Of a stretch of 64,000 bases of DNA, positions 38,461-50,237 are shown piece after piece; position 1 is the first letter of the stretch; the number at the start of each line of letters is the position of its first letter. This DNA is from Ilyonectria destructans. Taxonomy: Eukaryota; Ascomycota; Sordariomycetes; Hypocreales; Nectriaceae. The stretch covers positions 248,001 to 312,000 of the forward strand of contig JAHEWK010000033.1 in the NCBI GenBank assembly GCA_020740775.1, given 5' to 3'. A program made the translations under genes and the position numbers. The notes under the pieces were generated by a model. The model was not told where the DNA came from, did no database searches, and was given only the letters and a program-made list of their open reading frames with translations.

Positions 38461-41400
38461 CTTTATAAAGAATAATTAAGGTTAATAGGCCAGCCCTAAG
38501 GATACTGAGATTTAGGGACTACCTACCGATAATAAGAATAAGAAATCTAATAAAGAATTATCTTATAATAAGACCTATTAACCCAATAAGGCTGGAGACT
38601 TATTAGATAACTCTAATATAGAGCTTGTTATTTATCTATAGAGAGGACTTAAAGGGGGTTTCTAAGTTTGTATTCTGGAGATAAATAAGAAAGCTAAGAA
38701 TTAGTATAATAAAGTCTAGAATATCTTATTAGATATTTAGGGATATAGCGTCGGCTGAGGATAGCGGTATTACTATATAGAGAGGCAGATAGAGGAGGCA
38801 AGAAGTAGGGTTACTGGAGAGACTTAGATATAATAAGTCTTAATAGCTAAGACTTAACTAAATAACTACCCAGAAGGGACTAGCTGCTATAAATAACACC
38901 TTATAATAAAGAGGAATAGTATAGAGGGGACCTATCTGAAAGAGAAGAGAGTAATACCAACTAAATAGTAATATTATTTCCTAGGTATTACTATCGATTA
39001 CCTATTCTACTGAGAACGGAAAAAGAGACTAATTTTCTCTCTCTCTTCTTTAATAGGGAAAAAAAAACCCATTAGGACCGACTAAAGGGCCCAGTACCTA
39101 TTACAAAGAACCTGGGCGGAGATAAGAGCAGCCCGGCAATAGATTTTAAGGTTAGAAGCGCCTCTAGCCTTAAAGGGATACTTGCTAATAATATAAGGGC
39201 AAGAGCGGGGATTGAAGATATCTATAGTATAGGAAGTTAATATATTCGGATTGGTAGCTCGGCTACTAAGAGGGAACTTTTAAAGATCTTTCTGATAACC
39301 TAAAGCTATATACCTATAAAGATATTTCTAATTACAGTCAGACTAATTATGCTAAATGCAATTAGTATAGGCCCTATTTATATATCCCAAGACCGAAATA
39401 TAGGTATAGAAAGAAGTCAGAATATGCTTATTAAAGTGGGTAGTTGTTAAGAGGTAGCTGCGGATATAGCTATAATATATAACCGGGTTGATAACCCCAA
39501 TAAAGGTAATAATAAGAGCCTTAAGGAGGTATAGATAAGAGGGAAGAGTAGTAAAGAAATACCCCCTAGGGTGAGCCTATTCAGCCGGAATAAAGACCTA
39601 CTGGAGAGGGTGGGTGGCCAGCAGCTCTATTCCAGCAGTGATAGTTATATTGCAAAAGGAGAGCTATTTGAGGAACCAGATAAAGAAGCCAGCTTGGCTG
39701 CTGCTGGAGGGAAATCGGATATCCAACTTAATATATATCGGCCGGCCCAGTCGATTAAGGGCCTGAAAACTGCAAATCTAAATATAGAATATCTTTAGAA
39801 CCTAAAAGATTATCTTATTAGATAACTTAAGCTAATAGAAGGGAGATAAGGGACCTTACTAATGTAGGAGTTAAGTTAAGCTTTAATATAGAAAAGGGAT
39901 AAAGGAGAAATATATCTCGAGCCTTTCAGTAGGTACTAGTCCAACGTAAAAACTCAATAGCCTTAATACTATATTTAACTAGATAGCAGACATTAGGGAG
40001 TTTCCCTTAAGGAAGGCCAGAAAGAATAATAAGCTTATCTTAGGAAGAAGCTATTATAAGATAGTATAACAGTTATAATAATAAGGAAAAAAAGAGAAGT
40101 CTAAGACTGAGTGATAAGGAAATCTTAATAATAGTAATATAGAAGAAAAAGAGGCTTTAAAGTATAAGGAACTTAACCTTAGGGCTAAGCCGGTAGGGCT
40201 TTATTATAAGGTATAGAATTTATAAGGAGTAAGTATCTTTATTTACTATAACTTATAAAGAAAAAATAGTAAGAAGGTCTGAAAAATAATAATAGCTATT
40301 ACTATAATTTACTGTTATAAAAGGAGCTAAGCCCCTATAGTATAAAGACTCTTAAATACTTAGTCTCTTAAAAACACCAACATATATATACTCTCCTTAC
40401 ACTCCAGCCGCCACAGAAATCAATACTGTAACTTAAGCCTCTACTCTATATTTCTTTTCTAATTAAGCCTAAACTTCAACTACTATCTTATTTATTACTT
40501 TCCTTCCTACCGACTGACTTTTAAATCTATTACTGCCCTATAGAGCTCTATATATAATAGCTATCTTTAATAAGGCTGTAAAGAAGAAGGTATAATTCTA
40601 CTATAGTATAAAGTTGGTAACTCTCTATAAAGAGACTGTCTGTGGAGAGAGAGGAAAAGGAAGCTTTCTTTACTGTAATAAGAACCTTATAAAGATACCT
40701 CTAATCAGTAGACTCTCTTAACAACCAACCTTCTATCCTTCTCGACTGAACTGAACCTATTGGGAAGATAAAGGAGCCGACCGCCTGGAGCTTGGAAGCT
40801 CCAGCTCGATCTAGAGCTGGGTTAAGACCGTCAAACTACACTCTGATTTCAGTATAAAGAACTTTAGAGTATGGAAGGATTACTGTGCTGATCTTTAGAA
40901 CCTATTAACTAAGCTTCAAGACGGCGAGATGTCAACTAACTTTAGTCTTATTGCTTTCCTATAAATAATAACCTACAGAATAAGGGACCTTATAGCTGTT
41001 ATGCCTTACAGCCTAAACCTTAATAATTAGACTCTTAAGACTAATAAATAGAGAAGGAAGCTCTACTTATCTAAGATTCTAAAGGAGGGTATTCTAATTA
41101 TAAAGAACCAATCTATACTAGGCTTCCAACCTATTCAAGAGACTATATTTAACTGTTACTACCTTATTAGTATTACCAACTTTAAGAACTGAAAGTATTA
41201 AGTTACTTATATCTGGAATGCTATAAAGGCTTAACTTTTCCTTTTTAACACCCTAAATAACAGTAAGGAAGAATGATTTAGAGCTCTTAGAGTGGCCTGA
41301 AGGGAGGTTATAACTCTTAATAGTATCCCCTATAATTTTACAGTCTTCAGTATACCAGCTTCAGCCCAGTCTAGTAGATAGAAGTATAGTTATCTTACAG

Positions 41401-43110
41401 TCTTCCTTATAACTCTTGCTATTTAAGGAATAATTAGCTTAAATAAGTAATAAATAGCCAGAGGAATCCTAAGGCAGAGACTTACCTTTAACAATAAGAA
41501 TAATAAGCCTGATAGAGTCTCTTTTAAGCTACAATTTTACAACTAGAAGCTGGGTGCCTTTAAGCTAAAGCCCCTTCTAAAGCTAAAGATAAAGGGAAAG
41601 GCAGCTAAGAAGAAGGAAGCTATAGAGGTTAGAGAGCCTGTAGACCTAAACCTGAAACACATTAAAAGCTTTATTAAGTACACTATTATAGAGAAGCTTA
41701 GGGTTCGGGATCTAATGTATAGTAAGAGTCAGAATAAGAGCAACTAGAGGATTACTCTATCCTATAACTACACCTATTAGCTTATACCTGCCGACTAGAA
41801 ATTTAAGACTATAGATCTCTATACCAGTCTTAGTAGGTTTACCTTAATTAACTGGAAAGATCTTAAGGAAAAGAAGTTCCCTAACTCCTACCGACTTATC
41901 CAATATCCTGCTGCCCCTTTTAGCCAGACTTTTTACTGTATCTTAATATACTAGTCGGACTGCTACCAGACTAAATTTACTATACCTAATAATCTAGTTA
42001 AGATATTCACTAAGAGGGGATATAAGGTTTAAAAGGATATTCTTAAGCTGCCTAAGACTATAGAAGGAAGTATTATATCTCTGGATTTATCCGCCCCAGA
42101 GGAAATTGCTATGCCTACAACTGCATCTATATTGGCCCCAGCTCCTATAAAAGCACCCTCTATTGCTAAATCTATTAAGTCTGTTAAAGCTGTTATTAAG
42201 CCTACTAGATCTGTTATTAGGTCTATTAAGAGTGCCTTTAGGGAGGAGATAGAGAAGCTATTATTTCTAATAAAAGGGGTTAAGACTATTAAGACCTTAC
42301 TAAAAGTATTACTAATACTACCCCCTATAAAGTCTAATAGAGCTATACTAGCTAGGATCTTTTTAGGATGATATAAGGGCTTGGGATTAAATATATCGAT
42401 AAGAGATACTTATAAGGGGTCTGCTATAAGTAACATCTCGATAAGGAATACTAATAATAACTCTACTGGTTTAAAAGACGCCTTAATAAGGGATCCTTTG
42501 CCCAGCCTACCTTCTTGCCACTAAGGGACCTAAACCTATAGGACTCTAGCAGTCTCTACTGCTCAGTTTATTAAAGAGGCCACTCCCTATTATATTAATA
42601 ATAATATTATCGCTAAAGGGAGAAAGAACTTCGCCAGTATTACTATTAGTAATACTGCTAAGAAGATAACTATCAATACTAACCTTATAAACCTCCCTTA
42701 TATTCCGAACCGGCCTATATTATTTATACCCAAGTCGAAGACCTATACAACCTATATCCCGGAGGGTCTGATTTCCCTATTTCAGTAGGACGACCTAATT
42801 GATACTGCCTATATAGATATTATCCCGCCTGCTATTATAAGGATCAGTCGTAAAGAATACTACCGATAGTATAAGGCTTATAAGTAATAGCTTTCTGTAG
42901 TGTTATTTAACTTTCTCTGACGGACTGGAGAGGTGGGGAATAGGGAGGTATACTAAGGGGAGGTTTTTTATTACTAGAAGGAATTAGTCTTTAGAAGTAT
43001 CTAATAAGATATTCCTTTAATACTTACTGTATTTCTTTAGTTGGATTCTTAAAAGGGGAGGTAGTTTTATTATACATGCTTCTAGCCTGATTGAGGATAA
43101 TTATTGGACT
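38461..43110 (+). pseudogene. Element D: extra coding-like region 3' of integrase
   Basis: This 4.6 kb holds degraded frames on the same strand as pol. One runs from about 38700 to 39400 (TWAEIRAARQ, LVARLLRGNF); one, 75 codons open, is at 39571-39798; and a third runs from about 40790 to 42370 (WVKTVKLHSDFSIKNFRVWK, then VFSIPASAQSS, FTLINWKDLKEKKFPN, and an Ala/Pro/Ile/Lys-rich tail at 42111-42371). Stops again fall as TAG/TAA among otherwise protein-like codons. I recognise no envelope, RNase H or known accessory domain. It could be an additional ORF of the element, captured sequence, or a further degraded insertion without visible LTRs. Confidence 0.55.
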
Positions 43111-43122
43111 GCAGGGGAGGGA

Positions 43123-43647
43123 TATAATAGGCAATTAGGACTGCTTGGGCTAGCTGGTTGCTAGCAGGGGTGCCTAAAAAGGGTCCGGGTGAGATTAAAA
43201 GGGAAGGTTAGGGACGGTATAGAAAGAGATATAGATTTTTACTTCTTTAGAGATTCTTTCTAGAAATTAGAGAGGCCATAAGGACTTAAGATAGCTAGAA
43301 AGTCTATTAAATTGTTATCTTTATTTTTAAGAGATTTATTTAAGTCTATTTTAACTATTACTACTTTCCTTATTTAATCTCTATCTTTAATACCCCTTAG
43401 ATATTAGGCTGCTGCAGACTCTATTAAAGCCTTATCAGCAGAATTTCCTATAATCGACCTAAGATCCTATCTAATAAGATGCTTCTCTATCAGGAGATAT
43501 AAGCCTTAGATCCATCCGACCTTATATATGTAGTCTGATACAGCTTTAGGCTGACTATTTAAGATATCTGTATGACGATCTTCTATATACTTCCTCTAGG
43601 GTAAGTTAATAAGTTGGATGTTATTTTTATCTCTTTCTGCTGCTAAA
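43123..43647 (+). repeat. Element D 3' LTR (525 bp)
   Basis: Direct copy of 30936-31460; it differs by many A/G and C/T substitutions and no visible indel. Confidence 0.93.
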
Positions 43648-43651
43648 ATAT

Positions 43652-46600
43652 CCCTTATAATATTACCTTTTCTATTTAGTATAGTTAGTTTAACTTATTA
43701 ACTTAACTTAAAGTAACTAAATAAAATACCTACTATTAGTATTTATAACTAGATTATTTAGAGCTTTAAGCTCTAAAAAGGCTAGTTAATAAGATTATAG
43801 AAGCTTAAATTAAAGAGATTATAACTATTAGCTATAATAACTATAGTACTTTTAAGATAACTTAATAAATTAGCTGCTAGCTAAAGGACCTTTTAGCTGG
43901 ATCTAGCTTAAGACTAGTAATTAACTTCTATAAGCTAAAAGAGAACTCAGAAGGAAGAGTCAGTCTGTTATTAATAACAGACTGCTATTCCAGCTATATT
44001 TAGAACTATTACCTTAAGATTCAGTATTATAAGAAGCTTATTATAGTCTTTAAGAATTTTCTAAATTATTTAATCTATTAGTATTAGCTGAAGCCTTAAG
44101 TTATTAAGTATAATAGAGAGATTCTAGAAAAGTCTGAAGATTAGCCTCAGCTAGTATATTAATTCTTTACTAAAATAAGTATTATTATAAAGTTAATAGC
44201 TGCAGATATAGCTGCTTAGAATAGCAGTATTAAGCTATTCAGTAAGATTATTAAGATTAAAATAAAAGCCCTACAGTTAGAAGTCTAATTTTTCTTTTTC
44301 CTTTAGGTTAAAATCTATTAAATAGCTATTTATTTTTATAACTAAACTTCTAAAGCAGTTAATAACTGGAATACCTCTTATATTTAGTTCTATATAGCAA
44401 TAGCTTAATAGAATAGTTATAGTTAGGAAAATAAAGTCTCTTATTTAGGTTATCTATATATCTATAGATTTAAGGTATTTATCTTAACTTTAGATACCCT
44501 AAAGAGTAGGAATAAATAGTAGCAGCTAAATTTCTATACCTAAATTAACTATCTTATAGAATACCAGTTAATAAATATCTATTAGATTTAGAATCTAACT
44601 ACTAAAACAGTTATCTCTACTAGAGATATTATTTTTAATAAGAATAACTAATTTAATAGAGACCTTAATTAGCTATAGAATAATCTATTAAGTATTAGTA
44701 GAGAGAAATTAGACTAATTACTAAATTAAATAAAAGAGGTATAACTGGATTAATTACTAGAAAAAATAGCTAGCAGACTGACCTTTAGGTAGAATAAATC
44801 CCACTATAAGAATTAAAGTATTATCTATAATAAAAATTAGAAGGATATTATTAATCTAGGCCTAAGGGATTAAATCTATAGTCTAAACTCTAGAGATTAA
44901 GTTAATAATATTAATTTTATTCTATATATAGATAGATTAAAAAATAGAAATATAGAGATAATACTATTAGAGGCTAAATTTAATTAACCAGCTAGAACTA
45001 TTAGATATTCTAATAATAGAGTTAAGAATAGATATTAAGATATATATAAAAAAGAAATTAATACTATTAAAAGCAATTAATTTAATACCCCTAATACTAA
45101 AGATACTAAGTATCTAACTTTTATATTTTTACTGCTAGCTGTACTTTTAGTAATAATAATTTAGAATACCTTAAATCTACTAAGTAGGCTAAATCTTAGG
45201 GACCCTAAAGTCTTTAAAATTAAACAGTCTAATATCTAAAAAGCTGCCTTTAATACTAAAAGACTAGCTAGCCTAATTAGTATTCTTAACGGAAAGGTTA
45301 TTAATAAGGCTAAGCTGTAGCAGCTATTAAAGAAACCTAAATCTATTTATTAGAGTTAGCTACTTAAGCTGTTATAGCACTATTAGAATCTAAGGAATTA
45401 TCTAATAGGGATCCAATTTAAATAGACTGAATAAAACTACTTATATAGTTATAGGGAAATAAAGTTATAGATTAAGATAGATCTAAATAACTTTAAAACC
45501 CTAAGGAAATAGACTCTTAATTATATATAGGTTTATATCTATAAACTTAATAAGTATAGTTACTTTATTAAGTATAAAATAAAGCTAGTTATTTAAGAAG
45601 ACTAATAGCTAAAAGGGCTAGATAAAGAGACCTATATTATAACTCTTATTAAAAGATCCTTTTAAACTCTAATAGTAATAGCAGCTTAATTTAACCTAAA
45701 TTTCATACAGTATAATACAGTTAATATCTTTATTAATATTAAGCTAGATTATTATATTCTAATAAAAATACTATCTAAATATAAATTACCTAAAAAGATC
45801 CTACTAATTCAGAAAGCTCTATACAGTTTATAAGAATCCCCTCTTTTTTAGCAGAAAGAACTTATAGCTACTCTTTAAGATTTAAACTTTAAGTTAGTTT
45901 GGTATAAGCCCTACTATATAATAAAAGGAGAAATTATTATCTTTTTCTATATTAATAATATTATTTTTACCTACTGAAAGAAAAAGAGGTAGAATATTTA
46001 AAGGGCTATAGTAGACCTTAAATTATATTATAATCTAACTGGTAGAAATAATCTTTAATAGTTTCTAGAAATTAAGGTTATTTAAAACTAAAAGAAAAAA
46101 CTAATTTAGTTATTTTAATTTTTATATCTAGCTAAAATTACTAATCTTATAGATAATTTAAATTAATAGTATAATACCCTAATAAAAAAGAAAACTCTAT
46201 ATCTATATAAGTAATAGATTTTAATTCTATTAATTTAATAATACTAATAGAAGGTTAAATTAATCCTCTATATAGTTATTATAATCTGGCTAGATATAGT
46301 ATTTTTAGTCTCTTAACTAGCTAGATTTAATTTAAATTTAAAATTAGAATATTATTATACTGCTAATTAAATTCTTCTATATCTTAAGAAGACTAACAGC
46401 CTAGCTTTTTAATTCAGGTAAGGGAATCTATTTCTAATAGCTAGTAATACTTTCTATATAGATAACTCTAATTAGAAAAGCTTTTAAGTCTATATTATAA
46501 GAGTATTTAGACGAATAATTAGATAGAAAGCTAATAAGTAGAATATAGTTATAATATTAATAACTAAAGTTAAATTACTAACTCTATCTTAAGTAGCAAA

Positions 46601-47002
46601 AAAGGCTATATTTATTTTCTAGCTGGTTAAAAAGCTAGAGATTCAGCTAAATAAAGAAAAAATCTATATTTAATATAATAACCTATAGATAATCTAATTT
46701 ATCCACTAAGATATTAATAAGCTGCAAATTAAGCTGCAGTATATTAATATTTATAATTATTAGTTAAGATAGAAAGCCCAAAGAGATAGAATCTAAGTAG
46801 ACTATATCAGTATAAAGAAAATAATTACTAATAGTCTTATAAAGATCCTTACTGGCCCGGCCTTTTAAAGATCAATCCAGCAGCTAGATTTAGTCGATAT
46901 TACAGACCGGCTAGAATAAAGAAAGCTGGAAGAGATAAAGGAAGAAGATCTAGAGATATAATTACAGCAGCTTCAGCCGATCCGGCTGAAGCTGGGGGGG
47001 TA
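43652..47002 (+). pseudogene. Element A integrase, RT and RNase H remnant
   Basis: Integrase core near 43960-44110 (LLITDCYSSYI, KVIKYNREI-like), the post-integrase region near 44450-44640 (YLGYLYIYRFKVF, STRDIIFN), RT from about 45400 (VYIYKLNKYSYFIKYK, FIQYNTVNIFINIKLD, KKILLIQKALYSL, FFYINNIIFTY in place of the FxYVDD strand near 45945), and RNase H near 46380-46830 (LITKVKLLTLS, QLNKEKIYI). Integrase before RT is the copia order and defines the family of the outer shell. It has many stops. Confidence 0.85.
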
Positions 47003-47186
47003 TATTGGAATACAACCCTATATAACGAAAACTCTAATAGATTGATATCCGGACCTTAGTCAGAAGGGGGGGTATAATAACCCCTCTTCCGGCCGATCCG
47101 GATGACAAGGAGAAGCAATCATCAACATCATCATCACTGTATTAATCCCTATCTATCTAATTAAATTGACCGTAACGGATCCAACA
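47003..47186 (+). repeat. Element A 3' LTR (184 bp)
   Basis: Its inner half is mutated (TATTGGAATACAACCC), while its outer half is clean and ends GGATCCAACA before AAAAC. Confidence 0.95.
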
Positions 47187-47484
47187 AAAACCATAATTCT
47201 TCCAGTACATACAGCTCGGAATCCCAGTCCCTAATTACAAACTAATTACACATATCAAGTAAAATTATAGTAGCTCCTTACTACCTCCTCTTTAGTCAGG
47301 AGGCAAATAGCGAGATTAAGCGTGGTTTACTGACAAATGAGTCTCAGTTGAGATCTTAGAAATGCAGTCGGGTTTTGCACCCGTATCGGGTTCTGCTCCA
47401 CACCACGTTTCATCGGCGTGGCCGCTTGGCGTGTGGGTCCCGGACATGCAAACACGCCCCCGAGAACTTCTAGCCCCTTGAAGA

Positions 47485-47490
47485 TATAAA
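47485..47490 (+). promoter_or_regulatory. TATA box of the monocarboxylate-type transporter gene
   Basis: TATAAA in GATATAAATATTT, about 150 bp upstream of ATG 47641 and about 300 bp from the end of the retrotransposon island. Positional inference. Confidence 0.4.
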
Positions 47491-47640
47491 TATTTAACCC
47501 CGAGACGACAATTATCGAACTCGAGATATTATGATGAACCCATCTTGCGCATCCTTGGTAAATCAATAAACCAACGATAATACCGGCGACCAGAAAAACC
47601 ATCGACTTCCTATAATCAAGAAGGCAACCCTCCAGGCAAC

Positions 47641-49164
47641 ATGGAAACAAAAGGAGACGAGGAAAAAAATAGGCAGTCGCCAGATCCCCAGCAAGACGTT
47701 GAAACAGAGGGTAATTCCAATCTGATGCATGTCCCGAGCTTGGCTTTGAGCAACGGACTGCCTGACCCAGTCGGGTCAACAAGTACACCACCGCCAGATG
47801 GAGGTTTTGTAGCCTGGATGGCTGGTAAGTGAATAAATCGCAATGAATAATTCGATACTGACTCTTGGCTCTTACTAGTATTGGCCTGTTTCCTCACCAT
47901 TATGAATACCTGGTTCGTTACATCCTCAGTGCCCGCATCGGTGCCGCTTGACCTGACCATCCCAGGGGTGTCATTATCTCTTTCGGCGCTTTCCAAACCT
48001 ACTACGTCTCAGTCTTGCACCGGTCACGCTCCGATATTTCGTGGGTCGGCTCAATAGCCGTATTCTTTCTCTTCTTCACCGGAATCATTAGCGGACGCCT
48101 TACAGACGCTGGGTACTTTCGCATCACGACCATCGCCGGCGCGTTTCTCGTCGTTCTTGGGACATTTACAACGTCTCTAAGTCACGAATACTGGCAAATT
48201 CTTCTCGCGCAAGGACTCTGTACCGGCCTCGGCAATGGCTTTCTCCTTACTCCGATGATGACCCTTCTCACCACATACTTTAGGAGAAGGCTCGCCCTTG
48301 TTATGGGAATAGCAGCCTGCGGTAGCACAACAGGAGGTCTTATCTACCCTAGCATGGCACGTACGCTGCTACCAACAGTCGGGTTTGGATGGACTATGAG
48401 GGCCATTGGATTCATACAGCTGGGCACTTTCGCCATCGCCTTGGTGTGTGCAGTGCCAAAGCGAGCGCCTAAAAGGTCAAGCCCCATTGTGGACTTTTCT
48501 GTGTTTAGGGCACCTGAATTCACATTCTATCTTATTGGAGCTTTTCTGGTAAGTCTACTTTATCAGAGCCTCCCCATCGTTTTGTCCAGAAACGTTTCTT
48601 ACAAACCTCTAGGCTTTCCTAGGTGTCTTCTTCCCGTTCTTTTTCCTCAATTCTTACGCACGGGAGAAACAACACCTATCATATACAGATTCCTTGAATC
48701 TCACGCTCGTTCTAAATGGTATCGGTTTTATAGGCCGACTACTTCCGAGCTTGATGGCCAAGTATCTCGGTACGATGAATGTTTTTACAGCATTCCTATT
48801 CTCATCCGCTCTATGCATGTTCACTTGGATCCCAGTTCATTCGACCCCTGGACTTTACGCCTGGACTACATTCTATAGTCTGTCGGTGGGCGGAGTACAG
48901 TCTCTTTTCCTCGCCGTGGTTACCATCATAAGCTCGGACATGTCGAGGATAGGGGCACGACTGGGGATCATATCTGCTGGTGTTGGAGTCGGAGCTCTAC
49001 TTGGATCACCGCTTTCAGGTGCCATCATCTCGGGAAATGGGGGATCCTATACTGGAGCACAAGCCTTTTCGGGAAGTGCACTAATTGTTGGAGGCTTGTT
49101 TGTATTTGCCGCGCGAGAGGTCAAAAGGCGGCAGCAACAAGAAAGTCTGTGGATGAAGCTGTGA
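47641..49164 (+). CDS. MFS transporter, monocarboxylate (MCT/MCH) type
   Basis: Plasma-membrane transporter of the major facilitator superfamily, 450 residues. Exons: 47641-47824, 47879-47912, 47966-48548, 48613-49164; introns of 54, 53 and 64 bp, all GT-AG with in-frame closure. The family start of the membrane domain (PPDGGFVAWMAVLACFL) is rebuilt only by splicing the 34-bp second exon. About 12 transmembrane segments follow, with the GLGNGFLLTP and RRLALVMGIAACGSTTGG motifs of the MCT group after TM4-TM5 and a charged central loop (PKRAPKRSS). The cytosolic N-terminus is about 55 residues and hydrophilic. Fungal members carry monocarboxylates, riboflavin or unknown ligands, so the substrate is not assigned. 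It is the first intact gene to the right of the island; the insertion lies 454 bp upstream of its start and may affect expression. Confidence 0.92.
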
Positions 49165-49476
49165 CCTGGAAAATGCACAACAAAGGTCATGTTGGACAAT
49201 AGGAGGTAAAGGACTTTAGTAGCCTACCCAGAGGATCAAACTAGACTTAAACAAGACCTCTGATGAGCAAGGCCAATATTTGGCGTGTCAACTAGAAAGC
49301 AACTCCTCTTGCAACCAAGACTGGAAATCGCCCTGAATCCAACATTCCAGCCTACGAATAACAGCAATAAGTATCAACAGGCCATCGAGACTTTTCGTAT
49401 TGCCAATCGGAACATCTGCAACGATATCCTAGACAGCTAGTCAGCCATGTTTTCATTTAAACACGGACCGAGGCCC
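49165..49476. other. Intergenic, 3' of the transporter
   Basis: Untranslated sequence between the transporter stop and the nuclease-like pseudogene. No gene or repeat seen. Confidence 0.5.
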
Positions 49477-50237
49477 TTAAGCAAAGGCTGTGCAACTTAT
49501 AATCCGGTGGCCGCGGTCACACGCAAACGACAATGTGCACACGTGCTCTATCACAAGAATGACAGGAACTGGGATAAGAGTCCGCGACTCACCAGCCACA
49601 TCTACATCTGCCGGCATCTTCCGTCCATCCAGCAGCTGATGCACTCTAAAGCTCCAAGACGAAATCCAAATCCCGAGTTGCGACCTCGCCTCCTGGGGAC
49701 CTTTCGAGCCCGCCTTTGTCTCAATCGACACAGTATTGGCCGCGTACTTGATGGGCTCGTAGGCGACGTGGTTGAGATAGTTCATCGATGTGGGTAGCTG
49801 GTGCAGATCGCGACGGATGGCCTGACCAAGAGCACTGTTCTCATCTAGGTGAAGGGCAATGCCGTAGTCGACCATCTTTGAGCCGACCTTATTGTAGAAG
49901 GAGCATTCTCTCATCAGGGGAACAAACTCGGGGTTGATCGGGGTAGAGGTTAATACGTGTCGACGAATCAATGGCTTCTCGAAGGGTTTGAATGCAAGCT
50001 TTAGAAGGGGTGAGTGGACGTTAGAATTCCATTCAGCCTCGGATGCGTTGCTTCACCGGCAGAGCAAGGTATCATTCCTAATTTCCAGCATATCTTTAAA
50101 CTCCCTTGCGCTTCCATTCTGTGCCCAGTGTTCGTTCTCTGAGAAGTAACGGGGTCTAAGATGTGGCGGATGTTAAGAGAGAGACTTCTTAAGCGATACT
50201 GGTATAAATCCTTCTCGTTTGATAGTCTGTTCTTCAA
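49477..50237 (-). pseudogene. PD-(D/E)XK nuclease-like fungal protein, broken
   Basis: Member of the fungal PD-(D/E)XK nuclease-like family (PDDEXK_12 type; function unknown). From right to left, NEKDLYQYRLRSLSLNIRHILD is in one frame, then PRYFSENEHW and EFKDMLEIRNDTLL continue in another frame. This shows a frameshift near 50155. A TGA (50053-50055, from CGA) follows, and then an open run of over 170 codons: NSNVHSPLLKLAF, the catalytic Asp in KMVDYGIAL, and the ExK pair in VSIETKAG, then SQLGIWISSW. The catalytic residues D, E and K are therefore still present, but the N-terminal half is disrupted. The N-terminal region expected upstream is not found in a clean frame. A functional spliced form cannot be excluded, yet no intron explains both breaks. 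Confidence 0.75.

Larger units (their letters stand above)
30936..43647 (+). mobile_element. Element D: oversized Ty3/gypsy retrotransposon nested in element A
   Basis: Two 525-bp LTRs (30936-31460 and 43123-43647) flank a 12,712-bp element. ATAT stands on both sides (30932-30935 and 43648-43651); a 5-bp duplication is likely but one base differs. The polypurine tract is at 43111-43122. It sits between the protease and integrase parts of the copia shell. Gag, protease, RT, RNase H and integrase are recognisable, but integrase ends near 38460, leaving about 4.6 kb before the 3' LTR, far more than in B or C. Its sequence is less TA-rich than B and C. LTR differences compared were transitions only. 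Confidence 0.93.
11873..47186 (+). mobile_element. Element A: Ty1/copia LTR retrotransposon, outer shell of nested island
   Basis: The 184-bp LTRs (11873-12056 and 47003-47186) begin TGTTGGA and end TCCAACA (mutated to TTTAATA in the left copy and starting TATTGGA in the right). The flanking target duplication AAAAC (11868-11872 and 47187-47191) shows that the whole 35,314-bp block is one insertion. A polypurine tract (GCTGGGGGGG, 46991-47000) precedes the 3' LTR. Removing the two inner insertions leaves about 5.57 kb, a normal copia length. Coding remnants in order gag, protease, integrase, RT, RNase H identify copia order and + orientation. LTR differences that I compared are transitions only. 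It is inactive. Confidence 0.95.

Noticed and set aside
42111..42371. Ala/Pro/Ile/Lys-rich 86-codon frame as a small gene
   Set aside because: The frame continues upstream through Gln-type stops; it belongs to the degraded extra region of element D.
11873..47186. The island as a host gene cluster, Starship-like cargo element or centromere
   Set aside because: No host ORF, no tyrosine-recombinase captain gene and no satellite arrays; all of it is accounted for by four LTR elements.
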